Part shown: positions 1-7,830 of the stretch, piece by piece
Numbering within the stretch: position 1 is the first letter of the stretch
Layout of the letters: each line of letters begins with the position of its first letter
Virus record (IMG/VR): IMGVR_UViG_3300009507_000119
Location: 1 to 24,796 of that record
Origin: a virus
DNA length: 24,796 nt
Reading direction: 5' to 3' (one strand)
Notes under the pieces: model-generated
The model's database searches: none
The model's input: the letters and a program-made list of their open reading frames with translations, nothing else
What the model was told of the DNA's origin: nothing
Position numbers and translations under genes: made by a program

Positions 1-221
1 ATAATAGGATCACCAAAGTTTCCACAAAAGTAAAAACCATTTATTTGTTCAAGTACATCTATTGATAATATCTTTTTAAAATCTTCTAATGTCCAGTCAT
101 TGTTTTTGATAAGAGGATTTTCAAGTCCCCCATGATAGTTTCTACTACACATTGGACAACTTGCTTGGCAGCGATTTGTAATTTCTAAGTGTATATCTTT
201 TAAATCACTAAAACTAAACAT
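1..221 (-). CDS. Radical SAM enzyme, 3' end cut by window edge
   Basis: This is the N-terminal 73 residues of a radical SAM protein; the rest lies beyond the window edge. The core cluster motif CxxxCxxC is visible at Cys18, Cys22 and Cys25 (context TNRCQASCPMC). It would bind the 4Fe-4S cluster that cleaves S-adenosylmethionine. Near residue 66 a CGNFGDP segment occupies the place of the usual GGEP SAM-binding motif. The ATG at 221 is preceded by AGG eight bases upstream and overlaps the end of the methyltransferase gene by 8 bases, so it is probably translated from the same message. The substrate cannot be inferred, and any C-terminal SPASM or twitch domain would lie outside the window. The family assignment is firm; the function is unknown. 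Confidence 0.88.
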   Translation of the reverse strand, partial: MFSFSDLKDIHLEITNRCQASCPMCSRNYHGGLENPLIKNNDWTLEDFKKILSIDVLEQINGFYFCGNFGDPI

Positions 222-819
222 TCTTTTTACCTATTATCATATAACGATCATATTTTGGCATATCGAGTGTTCCCCTGTAATAGGGTTTTATTTTACTCAT
301 ACGGGTAAAGTCATCTAAATCTGTACTGCATCTAATATGTTCGTCTAGATCAAAATAGTTATTGCTTTGTAGTACAATTAGTGCATTGTCAGGTTGATTA
401 TCTAACCATTGATCGTATTGCTCTTGTGTTATGTGTTCACAACTTGTATTAATTACAACATCTGCCCCTGTAACGTACTTACACATGTCATGTGTAACAG
501 CTTCAAATTTACCTAACATTTCATAACGCTTGTTTACTGTGTTTGCTATATCTTCGCACACAGGGTCTATATCCACGCTTGTAATGCGTTTTAAAGGTAG
601 GCGACTGTTAAACAGTATACTTGCCAGCACTCCGTTCCAACCACCGTATATAACTATATTATTCTTCTTTGTTTTGGATATTGTTTTATATAACTCGGTT
701 GCTAGCCATACTTTACTGTTTACTTGCCCTTTCCAAAAACTTTCAAGTGTGCGATATTGATCATCGCTATTGCGGATTGCATCCATCCAAAATAATACGT
801 CTTGTATATCAATTTTCAT
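214..819 (-). CDS. Class I SAM-dependent methyltransferase
   Basis: This 201-residue protein has the hallmarks of a Rossmann-fold methyltransferase. A glycine-rich motif I (VIYGGWNG) lies at residues 56-63, an acidic motif (VDIDP) at 82-86 that would hold the SAM ribose, and an aspartate at 111 in the motif II region. A strand-4 motif, VINTSCEHI, follows at 122-130. I recall the TSCEH motif from methyltransferase-like proteins of marine myoviruses, which is memory rather than a search. An AGG precedes the ATG by about seven bases. The gene overlaps the radical SAM gene on either side, by 11 bases upstream and 8 downstream, so it probably works in the same pathway. The acceptor (sugar, peptide or small molecule) cannot be read from sequence. 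No DNA-methylase catalytic motif such as DPPY is present. Confidence 0.8.
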   Translation of the reverse strand: MKIDIQDVLFWMDAIRNSDDQYRTLESFWKGQVNSKVWLATELYKTISKTKKNNIVIYGGWNGVLASILFNSRLPLKRITSVDIDPVCEDIANTVNKRYEMLGKFEAVTHDMCKYVTGADVVINTSCEHITQEQYDQWLDNQPDNALIVLQSNNYFDLDEHIRCSTDLDDFTRMSKIKPYYRGTLDMPKYDRYMIIGKKNV

Positions 820-1798
820 ATTTTACCTTTGGTATTTTGCTATCAGCACTACTTACACAACTAGGAGTAATACACTTAGATGGTGCTTTAAACAGCTCAA
901 ATCCGCCGTCTAACGTGCCTAAGGGTTCGTCATGGCAACTATAGCTTCGCTTAACTTCGTTCTCACGTATAACACATCCTTGGTATCCTGCATTACATGT
1001 CCAACCTTTAAACTTGTTAAAGCCAAATGCGTTAAACCGTTCTGCTTGATCTAACTCGTAAGTTACTCCTTGAGCATCTTTGAGTTCGATTTGAGCGATT
1101 GTTTCGCCTTGGATTTGTTGCGGGAATCCGGTTTGCATTCTTGTGATCTGGTCTTCACTATATCCATGTACCACGTAGGAGGCGGTTGGATCGGACTGGG
1201 GCTTGAGAGTGACGTTAATACCTCTGGTGGCAAATCGTTCAAGCCTTTCGTAAAGATCTTCAAACATTTCTGGAACCATAACTTGATTAATCGTAACATG
1301 TACACCTGCTTTCATAAGTTGAAGACATTTGTCTCCAAACTCTTGTTCATTAGCAAACTCTGCGTGATAGCTTGCTGTAATACTTCTACGCTGAAGTTTG
1401 CTTGTTGATTCTATCCATCTATTCCACCATTTGCTCCCAGGAGACAAATTAGTAGTCATATGTATACTTTGATATTTAGGATCGCTATCATTACAATAAT
1501 GATCAATAACATCTCCAAAGTATTTATATGCTGTAGGTTCGCCTCCACTAAAACTAAAATGGAAGTCTGTAAACCCGTTTGCGCGAGCCTGTGCTTTGAT
1601 ACTATCTATGGTCTTTAAGTACAATTCTAAATCCTGATGGTCAGGGGTACTAGATCTAGCGTATGGCCAGCAATAACTGCATGAATAATTACAAAATCTA
1701 GCCAGGATCCACGAAACCGTGAAAAGATGGCTCTTTAGGAGAGTTTTCTGGCCAAACTCAGTAATATTATCCCAGGGTATGTTTTGAAAATTGTTCAT
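809..1798 (-). CDS. Radical SAM protein with C-terminal cysteine-rich (SPASM/twitch-like) tail
   Basis: This is a 329-residue radical SAM enzyme. The core CxxxCxxC motif sits at Cys36, Cys40 and Cys43 (FCNYSCSYC), and FSGGEPT at residues 83-89 is the SAM-binding motif. The C-terminal part carries cysteines at 268, 275, 288, 309 and 314, a spacing that could hold an auxiliary Fe-S cluster as in SPASM or twitch proteins. The layout is therefore the classical one, catalytic barrel first and auxiliary domain last, unlike the three enzymes encoded between 5211 and 10619. The gene starts inside the end of the glycosyltransferase gene (32-base overlap) and runs 11 bases into the methyltransferase gene. 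No good Shine-Dalgarno site is visible, so translational coupling is likely. The substrate is unknown. Confidence 0.9.
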   Translation of the reverse strand: MNNFQNIPWDNITEFGQKTLLKSHLFTVSWILARFCNYSCSYCWPYARSSTPDHQDLELYLKTIDSIKAQARANGFTDFHFSFSGGEPTAYKYFGDVIDHYCNDSDPKYQSIHMTTNLSPGSKWWNRWIESTSKLQRRSITASYHAEFANEQEFGDKCLQLMKAGVHVTINQVMVPEMFEDLYERLERFATRGINVTLKPQSDPTASYVVHGYSEDQITRMQTGFPQQIQGETIAQIELKDAQGVTYELDQAERFNAFGFNKFKGWTCNAGYQGCVIRENEVKRSYSCHDEPLGTLDGGFELFKAPSKCITPSCVSSADSKIPKVKYEN

Positions 1799-2453
1799 AT
1801 AACCAATCGAAGTCGTTAATTAATTTTAACTTATCTGGTGAATTGATAGCACTATAACCAAAGTCGCGGCCATTGCAAGCACCACGAATAGCGTATTTTC
1901 CAAACAGTGAATCTGATCCCAGTTCGCACCAGGTCTTAAGTCTTTGTTCTGTTTCTTCATCATTTTGTCCTTGTATTGTTTTACTTGCTAATTTAGTGCA
2001 TTCTCTAAATGCACCCTTCCAGGCTTCAAACTCACTTGTGTTAAATGCTGTAACATTTGATATGTCTGGCATGGCTTTAAAATATGTACTAATACTAGTA
2101 GTCATATCTGTCTTAGTAAGATCCATATTTATTGTAAGTTTCCTCGGAAGTAGTTTTACACCTCCGTAACCATAAACTAAACCATTAATAGGATTGCTAC
2201 TACGCCATACATGCACAGTTTCTAAATCATACTCATCAACTTTATAATCAAAATTAAATGTATCAAGTATCTGTGCATCAGCATCAACTACCCAAAACAT
2301 TTTAGTAAAACATTTCTTAGCAGCAACAATGTGCGCCTGATGTATACCTTTAACACCGTCAACACGTTTTGCTCTAGGAAATCTTGACTTTAGTTGTTGC
2401 CAATTTTCGTCTGCGTTTGTTTCATTATAACTTATGAAGACAATATCATACAT
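1767..2453 (-). CDS. GT-A-like glycosyltransferase with DAD motif
   Basis: This 228-residue protein begins with a short beta-strand (DIVFISYNE) and has a DxD-type metal and nucleotide-sugar motif, WVVDADA, at residues 54-60. It resembles the 296-residue protein encoded at 10616-11506. Shared features are the opening segment (IVFISYNETNA versus IIFLSYDEPNA), an AKRV-plus-GV stretch, the DAD motif, and a later NGLxYGxGGxK segment that could bind acceptor or sugar. Both are probably GT-A fold transferases using NDP-sugars, though no retaining or inverting mechanism can be assigned. It is the first gene after a consensus sigma70 promoter whose -10 box ends only six bases from the ATG, and no ribosome binding site is visible, so the message may be leaderless. 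It overlaps the following radical SAM gene by 32 bases. Confidence 0.68.
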   Translation of the reverse strand: MYDIVFISYNETNADENWQQLKSRFPRAKRVDGVKGIHQAHIVAAKKCFTKMFWVVDADAQILDTFNFDYKVDEYDLETVHVWRSSNPINGLVYGYGGVKLLPRKLTINMDLTKTDMTTSISTYFKAMPDISNVTAFNTSEFEAWKGAFRECTKLASKTIQGQNDEETEQRLKTWCELGSDSLFGKYAIRGACNGRDFGYSAINSPDKLKLINDFDWLYEQFSKHTLG

Positions 2454-2459
2454 GCTACT

Positions 2460-2487
2460 ATTATACTACCTTTTTATTTTTTGTCAA
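2460..2487 (-). promoter_or_regulatory. Consensus sigma70 promoter inside a gene end
   Basis: On the minus strand TTGACA (2487-2482) is followed by a 16-base spacer and TATAAT (2465-2460), both perfect hexamers. The -35 box lies in the last codons of the radical SAM gene (2474-3469), and the -10 box lies in the 20-base gap before the next ATG at 2453. The expected transcription start falls at or next to that ATG. This is a sequence match only. Confidence 0.75.
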
Positions 2488-3469
2488 CCATAAAATCACG
2501 TAAACTAAAGTTTGTACCTAACATATGATCTGTACTTGCTTTTTTGTCGTTGCTCCAAACTAGTACTTCAGGATCTTCATATAAAAAATCACAATTTTTA
2601 CAATAGTCTATACTATCAAAGTCTTTCATTTCATGTGCTTTACGAAGTTTGTTGTATTCGTCTCCGTACCATATTTCTTCTATAGTTTGTACTTGTGTAT
2701 GTCCTAGTACACTTTTACTTTCATTAGGTGGTCCCATTGTTTGACAGCAAGGAGTTACAGCACCTTTTAATCCTCCAATGCCTCCTGAACGTATTGTAAT
2801 CTCTGGAGCAAATGGTCTGCCGCATGTTCTACGCTTACTAGGGTCACGTACATACAATGGTTGGTAGTTGCCGCTCCAGTTGTGCATTTTCCATATGTAT
2901 CCTATTGTACCTGTAGGACCTATAAAGTTATTTCTGTATTGATCAACTTCGTATTCAATTTGATTGTTATCTAATATTAAATGGTAACTGCTTATTTCGC
3001 ACTTACTGTTAGTTTCTTTGATATACTGTTTTGCTTTGATTACATTTGTTTTTAGTAGTTCAAAATTATCAACGGCCATCCATTCTTTATATTTTTCTTT
3101 GTCATAGCCTATACAACTAAATCTTGCAAAACTAAGTCCTGCATCAATACAGTCCTGCATAAAGTGTCCGCTAAAGAAACTTCCGTTGCTGTACATAAAA
3201 CTAGGCAAGCCGCGCTTGGTACACGCTTCAATATAACGTGGTAAGTCCTTTGCCATTGTTGGCTCGCCTGATCCTTCTAAGTTGATCACAGGCTTACCAG
3301 GTAACTGATCTAAAATGTTTTCAAACATTTCAAACGGCATCTTACGAGTCCACTCTTTACCTCTTCCAATAGTCTGTGGACACATTTGACATTTGTAATT
3401 ACAGCCGCCAAATACTTCGACTACTGCACGTTCTAAATCAGGTACGCTCATTGTCCCCACTTGTCCCAT
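2474..3469 (-). CDS. Radical SAM/SPASM protein
   Basis: This is a 331-residue radical SAM enzyme with a C-terminal SPASM-type domain. The core cluster is at Cys23, Cys27 and Cys30 (GGCNYKCQMC). The SAM-binding motif reads EGSGEPT (65-71) instead of the usual GGEP. Candidate auxiliary cluster ligands are Cys216, Cys241/242, Cys290 and Cys293, the last two as CKNCD. The TIEEIWYGDEYNKLR stretch before them is typical of SPASM proteins. A second start at Met7 (position 3451) forms an ATGA overlap with the upstream stop codon and follows a GGGG run, so it is a credible alternative to the ATG at 3469. The family acts on peptides, sugars or other substrates, so the substrate is open. The gene end carries the -35 box of an internal promoter. 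Confidence 0.9.
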   Translation of the reverse strand: MGQVGTMSVPDLERAVVEVFGGCNYKCQMCPQTIGRGKEWTRKMPFEMFENILDQLPGKPVINLEGSGEPTMAKDLPRYIEACTKRGLPSFMYSNGSFFSGHFMQDCIDAGLSFARFSCIGYDKEKYKEWMAVDNFELLKTNVIKAKQYIKETNSKCEISSYHLILDNNQIEYEVDQYRNNFIGPTGTIGYIWKMHNWSGNYQPLYVRDPSKRRTCGRPFAPEITIRSGGIGGLKGAVTPCCQTMGPPNESKSVLGHTQVQTIEEIWYGDEYNKLRKAHEMKDFDSIDYCKNCDFLYEDPEVLVWSNDKKASTDHMLGTNFSLRDFMVDKK

Positions 3470-4413
3470 ATATCTGTAAGAAGATTAACATAATGTTCAT
3501 CGTTGTGTCTAAAATCATATTCTATTCTTTTGTTATTGTACTCAATACTATAAAAATCTGTATACTCTTTAAAGAACTCTCGTGCTTCTAAGTCAGGTAA
3601 GTTTTGTATTTTTCCAACTGGAGCATATCCAAGTGCTAGTTGTTCATCTTTAGGATCAACACCCTTTGACTCTAACCAACTTGTAAACTTATCGTCTGAT
3701 GGTAGTTCATATCCTGTACCAAAGTAAAAATTAAATTCACCGCTAATTACACGATGTTCGGAAATACCATCTGCTGTGACTACATCATCATTATCAAGAT
3801 ATGCTTCGTACCAAGTTTTACCTGTTTGTGCGTAATGCAAATATACCATACCGTCTTCAACATCTTTAGTAAATTGCTTTTTAAACTTTGGATCTAATTC
3901 AATGCGTTCCTGTATGCCTAGTAGATTATAATAAAAGTAACCATTCCGATATCCGTCTGCTTCTATAGCTGTTGTTTCGTACCATGCCTCAAGTTCGTGA
4001 CAGCAATGATTTAAATAACAAATTGCCAATCTAGTTTTTCCGTTAGCATTTGCTAGTACACTACTAGGGTTCCAAAGTTGCCCTTGTGCTGTTTCAAAAT
4101 GATGATGAAGTACGTTTAATAACTCTTGATCACAACTATAACGCAATGCATCAAAGTTATCTGTAATTTTATAGTCTGAATAATAATTTATAGTTGCAAT
4201 GCTTCTGTCTAAGTCATCACAAATATGTTCTACTGTTCGATAGTCGTTATGAACTCCTAACAAACTAAAATTTTTTTGAAATATCTTTTTTTGATGTGTT
4301 TCTAGTAGCCTATCAAATTGTGCTAACCATACGTTTGCTAACTCACTATCGTCTGGTTTGATATGAATATGTTTCACTTCATCTTTGACATTTCTAAACC
4401 CAAGCTCTATCAT
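3448..4413 (-). CDS. Uncharacterised 321-residue protein of the radical SAM cluster
   Basis: I do not recognise this protein. It is soluble-looking, acidic and rich in Tyr, His and Asp, with no signal peptide or membrane segment. The middle part has clustered aromatic and polar residues, including LNVLHHHFETAQG near residue 105 and a His/Cys-rich LNHCCHELEAWYE near 140. The second half has ISEHRVISGEFNFYFGTGYE near 215 and a charged C-terminus. The histidines and acidic residues could bind metal, but no known catalytic motif can be named. The ATG at 4413 has AAGG about six bases upstream. It overlaps the SGNH gene by 20 bases and the SPASM enzyme by 22 (or 4 from Met7), so it is probably co-translated with them. 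It could be an enzyme of the pathway or a partner or substrate protein. Confidence 0.75.
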   Translation of the reverse strand: MIELGFRNVKDEVKHIHIKPDDSELANVWLAQFDRLLETHQKKIFQKNFSLLGVHNDYRTVEHICDDLDRSIATINYYSDYKITDNFDALRYSCDQELLNVLHHHFETAQGQLWNPSSVLANANGKTRLAICYLNHCCHELEAWYETTAIEADGYRNGYFYYNLLGIQERIELDPKFKKQFTKDVEDGMVYLHYAQTGKTWYEAYLDNDDVVTADGISEHRVISGEFNFYFGTGYELPSDDKFTSWLESKGVDPKDEQLALGYAPVGKIQNLPDLEAREFFKEYTDFYSIEYNNKRIEYDFRHNDEHYVNLLTDIWDKWGQ

Positions 4414-5224
4414 GGAATGCCTTTATAATTTGCTCTGCATGTGCCGCCTGAGACTTTGGACCTGGGTGCATTTTATCTCTTGCACACTTGTCATCAATAT
4501 TTGGAAAGGGGTCTATAGTGTTATTAGGAAATGCTTCTTGACAAAATTCATTTTGTGGGTGGTCCCAACTTGACAAAATTAGTTTTATTCCTTTATATTT
4601 TGCTATATCATATATCCAGTTTATAGATGTTGCTGCTCTTACAATATAGTAGTCTTCATCTAATGATGTTAACAAGTTAGACATTTTTTCAAAACCGTTA
4701 TGCGGATAATTCGGTATTAAGTTTATCATAGTTCCATACGAATCCATATGTAATTGTCTGTGCCACCCAGGCAAAGTAACAACAGCATATTCAAAGTCTA
4801 TTAACGAAGTTGCTGCGCTAAATAATCTTGCAACACGTTCAACTCCGATACCTGCAGAACCAAAATTAAACGGATTTAAATTTAATTCTTTACTTACAAC
4901 GTCTACAAAAGTATCTTCTTGTTTTATTCCTTCGCCAAATGTAAAACTACAACCAAAAAAACCTATATTTTGTTTGTTAGATGTTAGATCCCAATTATTC
5001 CTAAAGTTATATTGTCCTATGTTATAAGACCACGGATCTTTTTTAAAACCGGCAAGCTCAGAATCTTGAACAGTATCTATCGTAACAGAGTCGACACCAT
5101 CTTTAAATCTAATATTATAACTTTTTTCGCTAAAAAACCCAAAAGGTATTAAGTCTTCAATACACTTAACCTTAGAAGGCATTAGCTTTGTATAAGGTTT
5201 TAATTGTTGTCTACGAAGGGGCAT
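4394..5224 (-). CDS. SGNH/GDSL-type hydrolase or acyltransferase
   Basis: This 276-residue protein shows two SGNH family signatures. The nucleophile block is FFGCSFTFGEG at residues 89-99, with candidate catalytic Ser93. The C-terminal block is DKMHPG at 250-255, with candidate Asp250 and His253. A block II-like FGSAGIG lies at 121-127; a canonical block III GxND is not evident. Such proteins hydrolyse or transfer acyl groups, often O-acetyl groups on glycans. There is no signal peptide, so it should act in the cytoplasm. It sits among radical SAM and glycosyltransferase genes and overlaps them by 14 and 20 bases, which favours a role in decorating a sugar polymer. An alternative start is Met15. 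The fold is fairly secure; the substrate is inferred from context. Confidence 0.8.
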   Translation of the reverse strand: MPLRRQQLKPYTKLMPSKVKCIEDLIPFGFFSEKSYNIRFKDGVDSVTIDTVQDSELAGFKKDPWSYNIGQYNFRNNWDLTSNKQNIGFFGCSFTFGEGIKQEDTFVDVVSKELNLNPFNFGSAGIGVERVARLFSAATSLIDFEYAVVTLPGWHRQLHMDSYGTMINLIPNYPHNGFEKMSNLLTSLDEDYYIVRAATSINWIYDIAKYKGIKLILSSWDHPQNEFCQEAFPNNTIDPFPNIDDKCARDKMHPGPKSQAAHAEQIIKAFHDRAWV

Positions 5225-6482
5225 TATTAAGTTCCGGGTTTAAAGCAAAAACATCAGTACCTCTAATATCATCTATCTGCTTTGATTTCCATTTAAACTG
5301 TTTCCATAGATAACTATTATCATGTTGATACATAAAGTCTATAATATTTTGCCAACCACTGAATGGTATTCCTGTATCAGCTTCTAACTTCTTACCATAT
5401 TTTGTAATCTTGTCAGCTGCTTGCTCTTTTAATAATTCAGGTAATACAGTAATACTATAATACTCAGGAGTAAACAAAGGGTTAATATGGAATCTGTCAA
5501 CCCAATAGTTTTCCATAAAAAATCCACGATGTGGATGAACTGATTCTAAAGGCATTAAATCGTTTATGTGCAATTCATGATGTAGTTCAGTAAGTCTAAA
5601 TATATTAAGTATACTAACAGTAGGATGAAACCAATAATCAACAGCACGACTAGCTCTAATCTTTTTAAGATTTTCTAGTGTTTGATCCCATTTACCTTTA
5701 TAACGTATATGTTCAAAAGCATCTCCTTCGCCGTCGATACTTATACTTAGATGAACATAATCAAATTTCTTCCACATTTCCATTACGTCTTGCTTTTTTG
5801 TACCAAGTGTTGTGCCGTTTGTACTGTAACGTAACGCAATGTCGTATTTTTGTTTTTCGTCTAGCATTTTAAGAATGCGCCAATGCTCAGGCATAATCAA
5901 GGGCTCGCCACCTGCAAAATGAATTTCTTTCATAGTGTCAAGATTTTCTTCAATGTCTCCCCAAAATACATTTGCTTCTTTTAGATCAATAAGTTGAGTT
6001 TCACTGTACTTGTCTGCACCAGGATGTAATTTTTGAAAATCCTTTGACCACTGTGTACTAAACAAAGGCGAACATGTTGTACATGCAAGGTTACAATAAT
6101 TACTAAATCTAAAATCCCAATACTTTAACTGTAATTCTGAAAGTGTACCATCTTCAGATGTTTTTGCAATTAAATCTTTTGTTTCATCAAACCATTTAGA
6201 ATTTAATCCAGTACGCATAGTATTCAGATTATTTTGTTGTTTTGAAACACATCGTTCACAAGCACTAGGTAAAGGCTTGCCATCTAACATATCCTTTCGC
6301 ATTTTCTTAGCTTTAGGACTATTAACAATATCTATTAATTTTTCATGTTTAACATTTCCAAAACTATTTTCTTCACGCAACGGAGTTTGACAACATGCAA
6401 AAGATCTTCCGTCATTGATAACATGCAAGTGCATCCAAGGTGCAACACAAAAATTAGGGCTATTTTTTAAATCATCATTCAT
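5211..6482 (-). CDS. Radical SAM protein with N-terminal auxiliary (twitch/SPASM-like) domain
   Basis: In this 423-residue enzyme the auxiliary domain comes first. Cys12 (FCVAPWMHLH), Cys30/31 (FACCQTP), and Cys75 and Cys78 (SACERC) form an Fe-S binding pattern usually seen after the catalytic domain. The radical SAM core follows with CxxxCxxC at Cys130, Cys134 and Cys137 (YCNLACTTC) and the SAM motif HFAGGEPL at 188-195. The order matches proteins that databases call twitch domain-containing radical SAM proteins. The C-terminal 100 residues are rich in Trp and Lys and lack cysteines. It overlaps the SGNH gene by 14 bases and the gene upstream by 8. It is a distant relative of the two enzymes encoded at 7805-10619. 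The substrate is unknown. Confidence 0.92.
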   Translation of the reverse strand: MNDDLKNSPNFCVAPWMHLHVINDGRSFACCQTPLREENSFGNVKHEKLIDIVNSPKAKKMRKDMLDGKPLPSACERCVSKQQNNLNTMRTGLNSKWFDETKDLIAKTSEDGTLSELQLKYWDFRFSNYCNLACTTCSPLFSTQWSKDFQKLHPGADKYSETQLIDLKEANVFWGDIEENLDTMKEIHFAGGEPLIMPEHWRILKMLDEKQKYDIALRYSTNGTTLGTKKQDVMEMWKKFDYVHLSISIDGEGDAFEHIRYKGKWDQTLENLKKIRASRAVDYWFHPTVSILNIFRLTELHHELHINDLMPLESVHPHRGFFMENYWVDRFHINPLFTPEYYSITVLPELLKEQAADKITKYGKKLEADTGIPFSGWQNIIDFMYQHDNSYLWKQFKWKSKQIDDIRGTDVFALNPELNNAPS

Positions 6483-7830
6483 ATTTCATCTCACTAAAGA
6501 GTTTTTCAAATTTTCGTCCATGTTTCATATTAAAAAACTTCTGTTTATTTCTATCCATATAAGGTATTAATTCTTCTACTTTATCTTGTATTTCTCTTTC
6601 ACTTAACTGTGCCATATTACTTAGATTATCACACATTAAACTAACTTTATTAGGAGTCTTTGAAACTCTATCATAAAAGTGGTTGGTAATTGGTGTAGGA
6701 AGAAAGTATCCTTCACCGCTTACATGTCCCATTGTATTTAAACATCCGAGCGCCATGAATGGGTGCCCTTTGGCTATTTGTCTCCAAATACCTAGACCCG
6801 GAGCACACACATTAATTTCATCTAAGTATTGTTTGTTAAACATGGGCGAAAAAGAACCACTAACAACTGTTATAAGGCTGTCTTCATAATACTTTTTATT
6901 AAAATCTAATGGACGTCTATTAATTGCATCTAATGTGCTATCAAGGCATTTCTTAAATATTAAACTATTAATTATTTCCTTCTTTTTATTAATGTATTCA
7001 ATGCTTTGATTTTTATCAATTATTCTAAAATTATCATAACTTTTAGGTTTTAAGTTATTAGACAAGTTATAACTATATTCTCCGTAAGAATCAAGCTCTC
7101 TATATATTAGTTCACTAATAAATGCTGTATTGTGTAATGCTGTATTTCCGGTAAGAGCTGTAAATATGTGCTTAGGTTTCCAATTTTCAAATTTAAAGTT
7201 TTCTTTTTCAAATTGATCTTCATTTAATTTTAAAAATGTTGGGTTTCTAAAAACCCAGAAATAATCTTCTTCACCATATCTACTTTTGTATGCTAATTGT
7301 GCATATATTTGCCACCAATCAATACCGTATACATTTGGATTGTCAAAGCATTTTCTATAGGATCTACTTACATCGCCTAATACAATATAAATCTTATCTC
7401 GTGTAACACCCTTGCTACCTAATGTATCGAGTTTTGTTCGTAGTTTCCACATAACATTAAAATCATAAGACAGAGTTGGTGCGAAAATTAATAATTTCAT
7501 TTTTCCTTTTCTAATCCTATTTAAAGATTTACTAGGAATGTAATCTTCAAATTCAGCATTATACCAAGAAGTGCCTCTACTTAATTCTAAAGGATAAAAT
7601 AAATTCTTTGCCTTTTCGCCGCCCGAGAATAGATTAACCCGTTCTACGTTTAATACTTTTAATGTATTAAATAATACTGTAATAGCATTAATTGGTGCTG
7701 TTTTAGATTTACTTATAGGAGTTCTATGAATATCGTTACTAAATCTATAAGAACTTACGCCGTTAGGAACTGGCATATTGTCTATAATTTTATCATAATA
7801 TAAATTAATCGTAGGACGCAAGTGGATCAT
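6475..7830 (-). CDS. Uncharacterised protein, possibly a divergent glycosyltransferase
   Basis: This 451-residue, lysine- and asparagine-rich protein has no signal peptide or membrane segment. Two stretches recall a family of phage proteins annotated as glycosyltransferase-like. One is HIFTALTGNTALHNTAFISE near residue 222; the other is IWRQIAKGHPFMALGC near 349, which resembles the KPI..GHPFI..G motif of that family. The resemblance is from memory, so function is tentative. An in-frame TTG lies directly before the ATG at 7830. I chose the ATG because GAGG lies seven bases upstream of it and TTG starts are rarer. It overlaps the upstream radical SAM gene by 26 bases and the downstream one by 8. 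It could equally be an unrelated accessory protein of the radical SAM enzymes. Confidence 0.6.
   Translation of the reverse strand: MIHLRPTINLYYDKIIDNMPVPNGVSSYRFSNDIHRTPISKSKTAPINAITVLFNTLKVLNVERVNLFSGGEKAKNLFYPLELSRGTSWYNAEFEDYIPSKSLNRIRKGKMKLLIFAPTLSYDFNVMWKLRTKLDTLGSKGVTRDKIYIVLGDVSRSYRKCFDNPNVYGIDWWQIYAQLAYKSRYGEEDYFWVFRNPTFLKLNEDQFEKENFKFENWKPKHIFTALTGNTALHNTAFISELIYRELDSYGEYSYNLSNNLKPKSYDNFRIIDKNQSIEYINKKKEIINSLIFKKCLDSTLDAINRRPLDFNKKYYEDSLITVVSGSFSPMFNKQYLDEINVCAPGLGIWRQIAKGHPFMALGCLNTMGHVSGEGYFLPTPITNHFYDRVSKTPNKVSLMCDNLSNMAQLSEREIQDKVEELIPYMDRNKQKFFNMKHGRKFEKLFSEMKYE

Noticed and set aside
1070-1408. Plus-strand reading frame of 112 codons
   Set aside because: It lies wholly opposite the radical SAM gene with clear Cys and GGEP motifs, has no ribosome binding site support and no recognisable protein features.
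1521-1528. TATAAATA on the minus strand inside a radical SAM gene
   Set aside because: It is an exact late octamer but lies about 700 bases from the next start codon and inside coding sequence of AT-rich DNA, so chance is the simpler explanation.
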